DNA from: an uncultured Prevotellaceae bacterium
Lineage (GTDB): Bacteria > Bacteroidota > Bacteroidia > Bacteroidales > Bacteroidaceae
Length of the DNA stretch: 64,000 nt
Direction of reading: 5' to 3'
NCBI GenBank assembly: GCA_902762565.1
Contig: CACWOS010000003.1
Location: forward strand, 1-64,000
Shown in pieces: positions 1 to 7,950 of the stretch. Position 1 is the first letter of the stretch. The number at the start of each line of letters is the position of its first letter. The notes under the pieces are model-generated. The model was given only the letters and a program-made list of their open reading frames with translations, was not told the origin of the DNA and did not search any database. The position numbers and the translations under genes were made by a program.

Positions 1-118
1 CGAGTCGAACGCACCCGCCAGTCCGACACCCACGAACTCGTCAGGCGACAACAGCGGCGGCGGCAGTCCTCTGCCCGTAGGTGGTGACACGGAAATCGAA
101 CCGGACGACGGAGATTAA
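1..118 (+). CDS. C-terminal tail of a truncated gene, probably HU-like DNA-binding protein
   Basis: The frame starting at base 2 is open from the window edge to a TAA at 116-118. It encodes a Ser/Gly/Pro/Asp-rich acidic tail (GGGS near the middle, ending EPDDGD) with no fold of its own. In Bacteroidales the long HU-like DNA-binding proteins often end in such a low-complexity tail and often lie just upstream of a smalltalk gene, as here. The product name is therefore inferred from the tail and the neighbour; the HU domain lies outside the window. Confidence 0.5.
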   Translation, partial: ESNAPASPTPTNSSGDNSGGGSPLPVGGDTEIEPDDGD

Positions 119-147
119 AGAGTGTGCGCCTACGGGCGCAACTCTTT
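117..147 (+). terminator. Hairpin overlapping the stop codon of the HU-like gene
   Basis: AAAGAGT (117-123) pairs with ACTCTTT (141-147) and TGCGCC (125-130) with GGCGCA (135-140). The loop is TACG and one G is bulged. The stem begins inside the TAA stop codon. There is no long U-run after it, so it could be a terminator or an RNA-stabilising hairpin. Confidence 0.55.
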
Positions 148-148
148 G

Positions 149-300
149 AGTTTGAAAATTGAAAATTAAAGTTTGAAGTTTATGATTTGAAAGATTAAAG
201 TTTGAAAATTAAAGTTTGAAATTTAAAGTTTGAAGTTTATGATATGAAAGATTAAACTTTGAAAATTGAAGTTTGAAATTTAAAATTTATGATTTGAGGA
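149..300. repeat. Degenerate AT-rich tandem repeats of the GTTTGAAAATTAAA type
   Basis: About 150 bases between the HU-like and smalltalk genes consist of imperfect repeats built from TTTGAAA, ATTAAAG and TTTATGATTTGA. There is no ORF and no hairpin. The composition differs sharply from the flanking genes. It is the longest of several short low-complexity arrays in this window. Confidence 0.8.
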
Positions 301-309
301 TTTGAGACT

Positions 310-411
310 ATGAAAAAGGAAACATGGAAGACGGTGATACAGGTGATTGTATCAATCCTGACAGCAGCGCTGACGGCGCTGGGAACAGCAAGTTGCGTGC
401 GCGTGCTCTAA
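310..411 (+). CDS. Smalltalk family microprotein (33 aa)
   Basis: A 33-codon ORF starting MKKETWKTVIQ, followed by a hydrophobic stretch (VIVSILTAALTALGTASC) and ending RVL. It matches the N-terminal pattern of the Bacteroidales family that NCBI names 'smalltalk protein': a KK-x-TWK start followed by one membrane segment and a small-residue end. Function is unknown. Genes of this family usually sit between an HU-like gene and an N-acetylmuramoyl-L-alanine amidase gene. Here the HU-like tail is upstream, but the next gene downstream is convergent cydB and no amidase is present. The gene is closely followed by hairpins. Confidence 0.8.
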   Translation: MKKETWKTVIQVIVSILTAALTALGTASCVRVL

Positions 412-453
412 GCACGCTAGTGAAGTCCTGAGTCAGAAATGACCCAGGACTTC
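401..453 (+). terminator. Two hairpins ending the smalltalk transcript
   Basis: GCGTGCT (401-407) pairs with AGCACGC (411-417) across the smalltalk stop codon. A longer hairpin follows: GAAGTCCTG (422-430) with CAGGACTTC (445-453), continued by GTCA/TGAC around a GAAA tetraloop with one mismatch. It also lies downstream of cydB on the other strand (stop at 486), so it may stop transcription from both sides. Confidence 0.8.
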
Positions 454-485
454 TATCTGTTAGATTATTGAGTTTCTGTTTCTCT

Positions 486-1631
486 CTAATATGCATGGTC
501 GTCAGTTATCTCCGTTACGTCGAGCTTCTTCTTGTCGATAGACCACCAAGCATGCCAGATGTATGCCAGCACAAACGGTATGAGGATGCTGACAATGGCC
601 ATGGTGGTGAGCGTGAACTCGCTGGAGCAAGAATTCTGGATGGTGAGCGACGACTGCAGGTCGGCTGTCGAGGGATAGTAGGCCGTGTTGTTCCATCCGG
701 CACAAAGCAGTAACGAGAGCACGACCAGTACGACACCGATGCCGGCAGGCCAGATGCCCCATATCCACTTCTTGTCAGCAAAGCTGCGTCCAATGGCGAA
801 GAGCACCAGTACGACACCAATCAGCAGGACGATGAGCAGATACCACATGTCGAGGAAATTGTGCAGATACTTATAGGGCTCGATGACGATGAGTCCGCTG
901 TCGTCGTAGGCAAAGCCGTCCTTCAAGAGCAGGTGGACCAGATAGACGACAAACAGCACGACGAAGGCCAGCGACGAGCCCGGCAGCTGGAAGGCGGCAC
1001 GTGAGCGGATGTCGTCGTCGTTCACATTATTAATAATGTATAAGGAGCCCAATACACGTGCCAGGAACATCACTGCCAGTCCGAACACCAAGACCCAGGG
1101 ATTGAGCAGGGCGTCGAGACCGTGCGAGGCGTTGGCCCAATGTGAGATGACAGGCGTGAACGACTGCGCATCGATGAGGTTGTCCTTCATGACGATGAAG
1201 TTCGAACCCTCGAAGAAGGTGGCTACGGCACCGCCTAACAGCAATGGTCCCAGAAAACCGTTGATGGCGAGGAACGTCTGGAAGGTCTTGGCACCCAGCA
1301 GATTGCCCAGCTTGTTCTGGAACTCGTAGCTGACGGCCTGCAACACGAAGGTGAAGAGGATAATCATCCAAAGCCAGTAGGCGCCGCCAAACGAGGTGCT
1401 GTAGAACAGTGGGAACGAGGCGAAGAAGGCTCCGCCAAAGGTGACCAGCGTGGTGAACGTGAACTCCCACTTGCGTCCTGTCGAATTGATTATCAACCGA
1501 CGTCCCTCCTCCGTATAGCCCAACGTGCGTACCATGGAGTTGGCACCCTGCACGAACATCAAGAAAACTAATAATGCGCCTAACAGTGATACTAAGAACC
1601 ACCAATAATGTTGTAAGAAACTATAGGTCAT
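486..1631 (-). CDS. cydB: Cytochrome bd ubiquinol oxidase subunit II
   Basis: A 381-residue integral membrane protein that pairs with CydA to form the quinol:O2 oxidoreductase used under low oxygen. The N-terminus has the Bacteroidota CydB pattern (YSFLQHYWWFLVS, then an ANSMVRTLGYTEEGRR loop) and the rest alternates hydrophobic helices with short loops (FGGAFFASFPLFYSTSFGGAYW, FLGPLLLGGAVATFF). Length fits the family. It lies 68 bases downstream of cydA, separated by purine-rich repeats, and both are transcribed from the promoter upstream of the DUF4492 gene. Known role: conserves energy without pumping protons, and scavenges oxygen in anaerobes. Confidence 0.97.
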   Translation of the reverse strand: MTYSFLQHYWWFLVSLLGALLVFLMFVQGANSMVRTLGYTEEGRRLIINSTGRKWEFTFTTLVTFGGAFFASFPLFYSTSFGGAYWLWMIILFTFVLQAVSYEFQNKLGNLLGAKTFQTFLAINGFLGPLLLGGAVATFFEGSNFIVMKDNLIDAQSFTPVISHWANASHGLDALLNPWVLVFGLAVMFLARVLGSLYIINNVNDDDIRSRAAFQLPGSSLAFVVLFVVYLVHLLLKDGFAYDDSGLIVIEPYKYLHNFLDMWYLLIVLLIGVVLVLFAIGRSFADKKWIWGIWPAGIGVVLVVLSLLLCAGWNNTAYYPSTADLQSSLTIQNSCSSEFTLTTMAIVSILIPFVLAYIWHAWWSIDKKKLDVTEITDDHAY

Positions 1632-1719
1632 ATTTGTTTGGAAGTTAAAGAAGTTAGAGAAGTTAGAGAAGTAAGAGAAGTTAAAGAAGTTAGAGGAAGT
1701 TAAAGGGAGTTAGAAGAAG
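1632..1719. repeat. Purine-rich GAAGTTAGA/GAAGTTAAA tandem array between cydA and cydB
   Basis: About ten imperfect copies of the nonamer GAAGTTA(A/G)A. The array fills the cydA-cydB gap and runs into cydA: the last residues of CydA (about TSSNSL) and its TAA stop at 1700-1702 are read from repeat copies. Confidence 0.85.
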
Positions 1720-3250
1720 TATACTCCGGACCCTTCTTGATTTGCTTGAGCAGGATGTTGATTTCTACGCAGAGCATGAGGGTGAACAGGAAGAGGAACA
1801 GGAAGAACGTCAGGGCGACGCTGAAGCCTTCGACATCGCTGACAGCGACCCATGTGGGCAGCATGTCCTGAATGGTCCATGGCTGGCGTCCGAACTCTGC
1901 AACGAGCCAACCGCTCTCAGAGGCGATGTAAGCCAGCGGTACTAATAGGATAGCCACCCAATAGTGCCAAGCGGGTAGGGTGGTGATGTCGTACTTCTGC
2001 AACAGAGCCTTGGGGAACTTATAGGTCACGGCGAGGATGACGGCAAAGAACAGGATGAACAGACAACCTAGACCCACCATCACGCGGAAAGCCCAGAAAT
2101 TGATCCATACGGGAGGAACGACATCGTTCTTGTCCTTCACATAGCCATAGCCGAAATACTGCATGTTAGAATTGATAGTTGACAGGTGAGAAGTGAGAAG
2201 GGCAGGGTCGGTACCTTCCTTCTTCGCCTTACGATAGTCGGCGAGGGCTGTGATGGCCTGCTGTCCTCGTTTTATCTTTTCGTCGACAGAGGGCTCTTGG
2301 GTGCCATCAGCCTTGGTATAGCCGTTCAGGATGTCGTTGATGCCAGGCACATAGCCCTCGAAGTCGTTGGTGGCCATGAAACTCAGTGCATAGGGAACTT
2401 TGATACCAGGCACGATAGCCAGTCCCTCACCATTGCCGCCATCGTAGAGGGCCTCCATGGCTGCCAGTTTCATGGGCTGTACCTGAGAAACACTCTGTGC
2501 TGACTTGTGACCAGTCATCGCTGCACCCAACGAGGCCACCAGACCCACGATGGCTGCAATCTTGATGCTCTCTGTAGCCAGTCTTACATCGCGTTTCTTC
2601 ATGAGATACCAGCACGATACAGCTACCACGAAGACGGCACCAATAATCCATGCGGAGATGACGGTGTGGCAGAACTTGTCGATGGCGAAGGGCGAAAGGG
2701 CGACGTCGAGGAACGATACCATCTCGTTGCGCATGGTGTCGGGATTGAACTCGCACCCTACAGGATACTGCATCCACGCGTTGGCCACCAGAATCCACCA
2801 GGCACTGATGGTAGCGCCCAAGCCCGTGAGCCAAGTGGATGCCAAGTGGAAGCCTGGCGAAACCTTCTTCCAGCCAAAATACATCACAGCCACGAAGGTG
2901 GACTCCATGAAGAAGGCCACGACACCCTCAATGGCCAGTGGCGCACCGAAGATGTCGCCAACGAACCATGAGTAGTTCGACCAGTTGGTGCCGAACTCGA
3001 ATTCAAGAATGATACCCGTGGCAATACCCATGGCGAAGTTGACACCAAAGAGGCGTTGCCAGAACTGTGCGGCATCGCGCCAGAAGGTGTCACGTTTGCG
3101 ATACCAAATCGTCTCGCAGATGCCCATGATGACTGCCAGTCCGAGGGTCAGCGGCACAAACAGCCAATGGTAGATGGCCGTCAGTGCGAATTGCGCTCTT
3201 GCCCAGTTGATGGAACCAGCGTCGATGTTTAGAATTAAATCGTGTAGCAT
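1700..3250 (-). CDS. cydA: Cytochrome bd ubiquinol oxidase subunit I
   Basis: A 516-residue subunit carrying hemes b558, b595 and d. Visible landmarks: an N-terminal WARAQFALTAIYHW segment with a heme-ligand histidine, SGWLVAEFGRQPW (the conserved GRQPW quinol oxidase motif), and a periplasmic Q-loop region before VPPVWINFWAFRVMVG. Length is normal. It is the second gene of the operon DUF4492-cydA-cydB, 18 bases after the DUF4492 gene. Two oddities involve repeats: a GTGAGAAGTGAGAAG-type tract inside the Q-loop region, which encodes LLTSHLSTINSN, and a C-terminus plus stop codon encoded by the GAAGTTAGA array. Confidence 0.97.
   Translation of the reverse strand: MLHDLILNIDAGSINWARAQFALTAIYHWLFVPLTLGLAVIMGICETIWYRKRDTFWRDAAQFWQRLFGVNFAMGIATGIILEFEFGTNWSNYSWFVGDIFGAPLAIEGVVAFFMESTFVAVMYFGWKKVSPGFHLASTWLTGLGATISAWWILVANAWMQYPVGCEFNPDTMRNEMVSFLDVALSPFAIDKFCHTVISAWIIGAVFVVAVSCWYLMKKRDVRLATESIKIAAIVGLVASLGAAMTGHKSAQSVSQVQPMKLAAMEALYDGGNGEGLAIVPGIKVPYALSFMATNDFEGYVPGINDILNGYTKADGTQEPSVDEKIKRGQQAITALADYRKAKKEGTDPALLTSHLSTINSNMQYFGYGYVKDKNDVVPPVWINFWAFRVMVGLGCLFILFFAVILAVTYKFPKALLQKYDITTLPAWHYWVAILLVPLAYIASESGWLVAEFGRQPWTIQDMLPTWVAVSDVEGFSVALTFFLFLFLFTLMLCVEINILLKQIKKGPEYTSSNSL
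2168..2202. repeat. GATAGTTGAC/GTGAGAAGTGAGAAG tract inside cydA
   Basis: A short low-complexity tract of the same style as the intergenic arrays, but located inside the conserved cydA gene and in frame. It encodes LLTSHLSTINSN on the minus strand, in the loop before the last helices. Confidence 0.65.
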
Positions 3251-3268
3251 AATATTAATATTTAATGT

Positions 3269-3490
3269 TCAACGTTCCATGTTAAGAACCTGAGTCGCCA
3301 CGAATTCGGATTCTTGTCCTTGCTCTGCGTGTTCCTTAATGAAGTTTGGAAAGAAAAACAGCTTAAGAATGGCAAAAATGACGAATAGCTTGATAAGAAT
3401 GATGGCCCATAGCGTTCGCCCTAACTTCATGGAACGAAAGCCATCGGCATACAAATCATATATCCGATAAAGGATACCCTTCTTGTTCAT
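3269..3490 (-). CDS. DUF4492 family small membrane protein beside cydA
   Basis: A 73-residue protein: a basic start (MNKKGILYRIYDLYADGFRSM), one hydrophobic helix (LWAIILIKLFVIFAILKLFFF) and a short polar end. This is the DUF4492 pattern, which in Bacteroidota almost always precedes cydA. It may be an assembly or accessory subunit of the bd oxidase, comparable in position (not in sequence) to small CydX-type subunits. It is first in the operon, with the promoter 29 bases upstream of its start. Confidence 0.85.
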   Translation of the reverse strand: MNKKGILYRIYDLYADGFRSMKLGRTLWAIILIKLFVIFAILKLFFFPNFIKEHAEQGQESEFVATQVLNMER

Positions 3491-3518
3491 AGCGTTAGTT
3501 TCTTGTTATTCAATGTGG

Positions 3519-3550
3519 CAAAGATACGAATAAGCGAGTAAAAAAGCAAA
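3519..3550 (-). promoter_or_regulatory. Promoter of DUF4492-cydAB
   Basis: On the minus strand a TATCTTTG -7 box (3526 to 3519) with TTTG (3550 to 3547) 20 bases upstream fits the Bacteroidales sigma-ABfr consensus. Transcription would start about 20 bases before the DUF4492 start codon. Confidence 0.8.
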
Positions 3551-3575
3551 TAAAATGCAAAAAATATTTTTTTTC

Positions 3576-3606
3576 TTTGTTGTTTCATGGAAAAAAATTA
3601 TCTTTG
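3576..3606 (+). promoter_or_regulatory. Promoter of the coiled-coil/HlyD/ABC-2 operon
   Basis: TTTG at 3576-3579, a 19-base spacer and TATCTTTG at 3599-3606. It is divergent from the cyd promoter. A run of eight T lies just upstream of the -33 element. Confidence 0.8.
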
Positions 3607-3631
3607 CAGCGATTTTTGAAAATATTAAAAC

Positions 3632-4516
3632 ATGAATAAGAAAGTAATCGCTCCGTTGGCCGTTGTCTTCGTGCTGCTTTTAGCCGGAATAGTTTATCTC
3701 GGCTATAAGCTTAATGAGCAGAAACGGGTGAATGAGGACATGCAAGAACTTGCTGCCCTTGACAAAAAGGAGATGGAGAACGAGTATCAGCAGTTTGCCA
3801 ACCAATATAAAGAGATGCAAACTCGCATTAATAACGACTCTATTGTAGAACAGTTGGGACGTGAACAGCAGCGTACACAGGAGCTGCTGGAAGAATTGCG
3901 CCGTACGAAGGCTAACGATGCTGCTGAGATTACACGATTGAAGAAAGAGTTAGCTACCGTTCGTGCTATCTTGCGCAGTTATGTGTTGCAGATTGACTCG
4001 CTGAACCAGTTGAATGCAGAGCTGATGGATGAGAACAACCGTGTCCGCTCTGAGTTGGAAGAGAGCAACCAGCAGAATATGCAGCTGTCGTCGAACAATG
4101 CTACATTGTCTGAGAAGGTGGCCATTGCCTCGCAGTTGAACGCTGCCAACATTAATGTCATCATGCTTGACAAGAAGGGTAAGGAGCAGACCAAGCATCC
4201 GCATCAGATTGACAAGAAAGGCACGCTGAAAGTACGCTTTGTGTTAAGCCGTAATGCTACAGCAACCAATGGTATGCGTAGTATCTATATTCGTGTCATC
4301 AATCCTGTAGGCGAGGTTATCAATGGTGGCGGTACCTGCCCCATGGAGGGTTCGCAGGTGGCTTATACTGCTAAACAGGATGTGGAATATACAGGTCAGG
4401 AGAAATTGATGGAGATGTATGTTCCCAAGACATCCCTGATAGAAGGAAAATATACAGTTCAAGTTATTGCTGACGGACACGAGATTGGTTCACGTTCCGT
4501 AGAAATGGAGAATTAA
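3632..4516 (+). CDS. Membrane-anchored coiled-coil protein, function unknown
   Basis: A 294-residue protein. Residues 1-30 form an uncleaved-looking membrane anchor (VIAPLAVVFVLLLAGIVYLGYKL). Residues 30-170 are rich in Glu/Gln/Leu with heptad spacing, indicating a long coiled coil. The C-terminal ~120 residues look like a beta-rich domain (KKGTLKVRFVLSRN, IYIRVINPVGEVI, YTVQVIADGHEIG). No catalytic motif is visible. It is the first gene of an operon with HlyD-type and ABC-2 permease genes, 10 bases before the HlyD gene, so a structural role in that envelope export system is plausible but inferred. I do not recognise a named family. Confidence 0.8.
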   Translation: MNKKVIAPLAVVFVLLLAGIVYLGYKLNEQKRVNEDMQELAALDKKEMENEYQQFANQYKEMQTRINNDSIVEQLGREQQRTQELLEELRRTKANDAAEITRLKKELATVRAILRSYVLQIDSLNQLNAELMDENNRVRSELEESNQQNMQLSSNNATLSEKVAIASQLNAANINVIMLDKKGKEQTKHPHQIDKKGTLKVRFVLSRNATATNGMRSIYIRVINPVGEVINGGGTCPMEGSQVAYTAKQDVEYTGQEKLMEMYVPKTSLIEGKYTVQVIADGHEIGSRSVEMEN

Positions 4517-4526
4517 TTAAGATAAG

Positions 4527-5510
4527 ATGTCTGCTAAAACACAACATAACAATATCCTATTGGCTATCGTAGGCTTTGCCCTCGTGGTAGTGCTTGTGGC
4601 CTTAATAGGTTTCTTTGCCTTGGGTCGTGACCCAGAATTGATGCAAGGACAGGTAGAAGTGAGTGAGTATCGCGTATCGAGTAAGGTGCCAGGACGTATC
4701 TTGGAGATTCGCGTCAAGGAGGGTGACTATGTCAAGGTTGGCGACACGCTGGCCATTCTCGATGCGCCAGAGGTGCGTGCCAAGATGGAACAGGCCCGTG
4801 GTGCTGAGAGTGCTGCTAGCGCTTTGGAGCTGAAAGCGCAGAACGGTGCCCGTCAGGAGCAGATACAGGGTGCTTACCAGTTATGGCAGCAGGCCAAGGC
4901 AGGTCTTGAGATTGCCGAGAAATCGTATAACCGTGTGCAGCGCCTGTTCGACGAGGGTGTCATGAGTGCCCAGAAACGCGACGAGGCCTATGCCAACTAC
5001 AAGGCTATGGAGGCTCAGGAAAAGGCCGCCAAGAGCCAGTATGAGATGGCTCAGAACGGTGCACGTCGTGAGGATAAGCTGGCAGCTGCCGCACAGGTGA
5101 ACCGTGCCCGTGGTGCTGTTCAGGAGGTCAACTCATATATCCATGAGACGGTGCAGGTGGCTCAGATGGAAGGAGAGGTGAGCGATATTTATCCCAAGGT
5201 GGGTGAACTCGTCGGCACAGGCTCGCCTATTATGACCATCTCGCTGATGAAGGATATGTGGGGTGCTTTCAACGTTCGTGAAGACCAGTTGGGCTCGATG
5301 ACCGTAGGTACTGAAGTGGATGCTTTTGTCCCAGCCTTCAATAAGTCTATCAAGATGAAGATCTATTATATGAAGGATCAGGGCACCTATGCCGTTTGGA
5401 AGGCTACCAAGGCCAATGGTCAGTATGATCTGAAGACTTTCGAAGTGAAAGCCCGTCCTATAGAGAATGTTGAAGGCTTGCGCCCAGGTATGTCGTTGAT
5501 TATCAAGTGA
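4527..5510 (+). CDS. HlyD family periplasmic adaptor (membrane fusion protein)
   Basis: A 327-residue protein. It has one N-terminal membrane helix (NILLAIVGFALVVVLVALIGFFALG), then a barrel-sandwich (biotinyl-lipoyl-like) half with YRVSSKVPGRILEIRVKEGD, a coiled-coil hairpin rich in Ala/Gln/Glu (about 85-200), the second lipoyl half (VAQMEGEVSDIYPKVGELV) and a beta-barrel end. This is the plan of YbhG/EmrA-like adaptors that link an inner-membrane ABC-2 transporter to an outer-membrane channel. It sits directly upstream of two ABC-2 permease genes; neither an ATPase nor an outer-membrane factor gene is adjacent. Confidence 0.92.
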   Translation: MSAKTQHNNILLAIVGFALVVVLVALIGFFALGRDPELMQGQVEVSEYRVSSKVPGRILEIRVKEGDYVKVGDTLAILDAPEVRAKMEQARGAESAASALELKAQNGARQEQIQGAYQLWQQAKAGLEIAEKSYNRVQRLFDEGVMSAQKRDEAYANYKAMEAQEKAAKSQYEMAQNGARREDKLAAAAQVNRARGAVQEVNSYIHETVQVAQMEGEVSDIYPKVGELVGTGSPIMTISLMKDMWGAFNVREDQLGSMTVGTEVDAFVPAFNKSIKMKIYYMKDQGTYAVWKATKANGQYDLKTFEVKARPIENVEGLRPGMSLIIK

Positions 5511-5546
5511 TAATTGACAGTTGATAATTGACAATTGACAATTGAA
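5511..5546. repeat. TTGATAATTGACAATTGAC repeats between HlyD and permease genes
   Basis: Four or five imperfect copies of TTGA(T/C)A(A/G) fill the 31-base gap and supply the likely TTG start codon (5542-5544) of the next gene. Confidence 0.8.
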
Positions 5547-6711
5547 AGCGCTGAGGCAGATATACGCTATTATGTTGCGCGAGTTGTTAACTATGCGCAA
5601 ACATATTATCTACCCTGCGTGTATGGTCGTATTCCCGTTGTTGGTGATGGTATTCTTCACCTCACTCATGGATGACGGCCTGCCTACAGAGATGCCAATA
5701 GGTATTGTGGATGCTGACAATACCACGACGACACGAGCCTTGATACGCCGGCTGGATGCCTTCCAGATGTCACGCATCGAGCATAGCTATGCCACGGTAG
5801 CAGAGGCGCGTAAGGCCATTCAGAACAATGAGATATACGGTTTCCTGTATTTCCCCAAGGGCACGACGGAGAAGCTGCTGGCTTCGCGTCAGCCTAAGAT
5901 ATCCTATTATTATTCATACACCACGTTGGCGGCAGGTGCGTTGCTGATGAAAGACCTGAAGACCATCTCGACGCTTGGCTCGGCTGCTGTGGGACAGGCT
6001 ACGATGCGTGCGAAGGGTTTTACGCCTGAGCAAATCCAGACTTTCCTGCAGCCTATCAAGATTGACCTGCACCAGATAGCGAATCCATGGACCAGCTATA
6101 ATTCCTATCTGTCCACGATGATTGTGCCTGGCATGATGATGCTGTTCATCTTTCTGATTACAGCTTATTCGTTGGGTACGGAACTGAAGTTCAATGTCTC
6201 GAAGAAGTGGATGGAGATGGCCGATAATAACATGACGGTAGCTTTGTTAGGCAAGTTCTTGCCCCAGACGCTTGTCTGGCTGGCTGTGGTCTACAGCTAT
6301 CAGTACTATGTGTTCTTTCATCTGGGATTCCCACACTTAGGTAGCCCGTGGATGCTGGTGCTGCTGGGACTGATGCAGGTACTGGCCTCGCAGGGCTTTG
6401 GCATCTTCGCCTTTGGACTGACGCCTTCGCTCCGCATGTCCATGAGTATCTGTTCGCTGTGGGCTGTGCTCAGCATCTCGATGGCTGGCTCTGCCTTTCC
6501 CGTCATGGGCATGGACCGCCCGTTGCAGTCGTTGTCGTGGCTGTTCCCCCTACGCCACTACTATATGATGTACCAGACTTGCGTGTTCAACGGTTTTCCG
6601 CTCGTCGAGTCGTGGTTCCACTTTGTTGCACTGGCAGGCTTTATGCTGTTGCCGTGGATGGTTGTCAAGAAGATAAAAAACGCAATGCTCACCTATGTCT
6701 ATATTCCGTAA
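5542..6711 (+). CDS. ABC-2 type transporter permease (first of two)
   Basis: A 389-residue permease of the YbhS/YbhR class: an N-terminal helix (IIYPACMVVFPLLVMVFFTSLM), a large extracytoplasmic domain (about 45-190) with PIGIVDADNTTTTRALIRRLD, then five helices containing SYNSYLSTMIVPGMMMLFIFLIT, LWAVLSISMAGSAFPVMGMDRPL and WLFPLRHYYMMY. It would move drugs, lipids or peptides out of the inner membrane with the HlyD adaptor. The start is uncertain: the longest reading uses TTG at 5542, which lies in a repeat; an in-frame ATG at 5572 would remove ten residues. It overlaps the next gene by 17 bases. Confidence 0.9.
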   Translation: MKALRQIYAIMLRELLTMRKHIIYPACMVVFPLLVMVFFTSLMDDGLPTEMPIGIVDADNTTTTRALIRRLDAFQMSRIEHSYATVAEARKAIQNNEIYGFLYFPKGTTEKLLASRQPKISYYYSYTTLAAGALLMKDLKTISTLGSAAVGQATMRAKGFTPEQIQTFLQPIKIDLHQIANPWTSYNSYLSTMIVPGMMMLFIFLITAYSLGTELKFNVSKKWMEMADNNMTVALLGKFLPQTLVWLAVVYSYQYYVFFHLGFPHLGSPWMLVLLGLMQVLASQGFGIFAFGLTPSLRMSMSICSLWAVLSISMAGSAFPVMGMDRPLQSLSWLFPLRHYYMMYQTCVFNGFPLVESWFHFVALAGFMLLPWMVVKKIKNAMLTYVYIP

Positions 6712-7945
6712 GATGTACGAGGACCTGCAGCATGTCTGCTACATTTGGCGATGTGAGCTGAAACAGGTGTTGAAGGATGAGGGTGTTCTCATTTTCTTCA
6801 TCGTCGTGCCCATTGTCTATCCGCTATTGTATTCCTGGATTTACAATAACGAGACCGTTCACGAGGTGCCCGTCTGCGTAGTCGATATGTCGAACACAGG
6901 TCTGTCTCGTGAGTTCGTCCGTAAGTGTGATGCGTCACCCGACGTACGTGTGGCCTACTACGCACAGGATTTGGACGAGGGCAAATCGCTGGTGAGTCGT
7001 CAGTTGGTGAAGGGCATCTATTTCATTCCGCCCGATTTCGAAACCAATCTATTGCGTATGAAGCAAGGCATCGTGAGCGTCTACTGCGACATGAGTCTGA
7101 TGCTGACATATAAGGCCATTTACCAGACATCCATGCTGGTGTCAATGGAGATGGGCAAGCAGATACAGACGAAGATGAGTGGACTCTATACCAGTCGCGA
7201 AGAGGCCATTTCAGCTCGTCCGCTGGAATATGAGGATGTACCTTTATTCAATCCGAAGGGAGGTTATGGCTCGTTTATCTTACCTGCTGTGCTGATACTG
7301 ATATTACAGCAGACGCTGGTGCTTGGTATCGGACTTTCTGCAGGTACAGCCCGTGAGGAGAACCTGCTTGGGGCGCTGGTGCCCGTTGGCGATAAACGCT
7401 ATGAGTCGTCGTTCGCCATTGTCTTTGGCAAGGCACTGGTTTACTTCATGATTTATGCTGTCATGGGTGCTTGGTTGGTGGCTGGCGTTCCGCGATTGTT
7501 CCACTTCCCGCAGTTGGCAACGTGGCAGTCGCTATTGACCATCATGTTGCCTTATACGCTGGCATGTATCTTCTTTGGCATTGTGGTGTCGTGTCTCGTC
7601 AAGTATCGCGAGAACGTCATGCTGATCATGGTCTTTGCCTCTGTGCCGATGTTGTTCATGACGGGTATCTCATGGCCACAAAGCAATATCCCAAGTTGGC
7701 TTCAGGGCGTGTCATGGCTCTTTCCCAGCACGTTTGGCGCACGCGCTTATGTTCGCATGAATTCCATGGGTGCTACACTCTATGACGTGCTGACGGAGTA
7801 TCGCATCCTTTGGATTCAGGCTGGCGCCTATTTCCTGTTGGCTGTGGCAGTCTATCGTTTTCAGATTCTACGTGCCCGTCGTTATGCCAAGGACCGCTTG
7901 CTGTTCCTGAAGCGTAATAGAGAGGCACGCACTCTTAACTCTTAA
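6695..7945 (+). CDS. ABC-2 type transporter permease (second of two)
   Basis: A 416-residue paralogue of the preceding permease with the same plan: N-terminal helix (VLIFFIVVPIVYPLLYSWIY), extracytoplasmic domain starting VHEVPVCVVDMSNTGLSREFVRKCD, and five C-terminal helices including ILILQQTLVLGIGLSAGTAREE and SVPMLFMTGISWPQSNIPSW. The two probably form a heterodimer. No ATP-binding subunit gene is adjacent, and neither protein has a nucleotide-binding domain, so the ATPase must be encoded elsewhere or the family works with a shared one. The last residues (TLNS) and stop are read from ACTCTTAACTCTTAA repeats. The 3' end overlaps the convergent mrp gene by 11 bases. Confidence 0.9.
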   Translation: MSIFRKMYEDLQHVCYIWRCELKQVLKDEGVLIFFIVVPIVYPLLYSWIYNNETVHEVPVCVVDMSNTGLSREFVRKCDASPDVRVAYYAQDLDEGKSLVSRQLVKGIYFIPPDFETNLLRMKQGIVSVYCDMSLMLTYKAIYQTSMLVSMEMGKQIQTKMSGLYTSREEAISARPLEYEDVPLFNPKGGYGSFILPAVLILILQQTLVLGIGLSAGTAREENLLGALVPVGDKRYESSFAIVFGKALVYFMIYAVMGAWLVAGVPRLFHFPQLATWQSLLTIMLPYTLACIFFGIVVSCLVKYRENVMLIMVFASVPMLFMTGISWPQSNIPSWLQGVSWLFPSTFGARAYVRMNSMGATLYDVLTEYRILWIQAGAYFLLAVAVYRFQILRARRYAKDRLLFLKRNREARTLNS

Positions 7946-7950
7946 TTCCC
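7928..7950. repeat. ACTCTTAACTCTTAATTC tract at the permease 3' end
   Basis: Two to three copies of the heptamer (A)CTCTTAA cover the permease stop codon and the mrp 3' end. They belong to the same style of dispersed short repeats as those at 14384, 22117 and 24289. Confidence 0.65.

Noticed and set aside
2427..2975. Several 130-150 residue ORFs overlapping cydA on both strands
   Set aside because: They are shadows of the cydA reading frame; CydA motifs show which frame is real.
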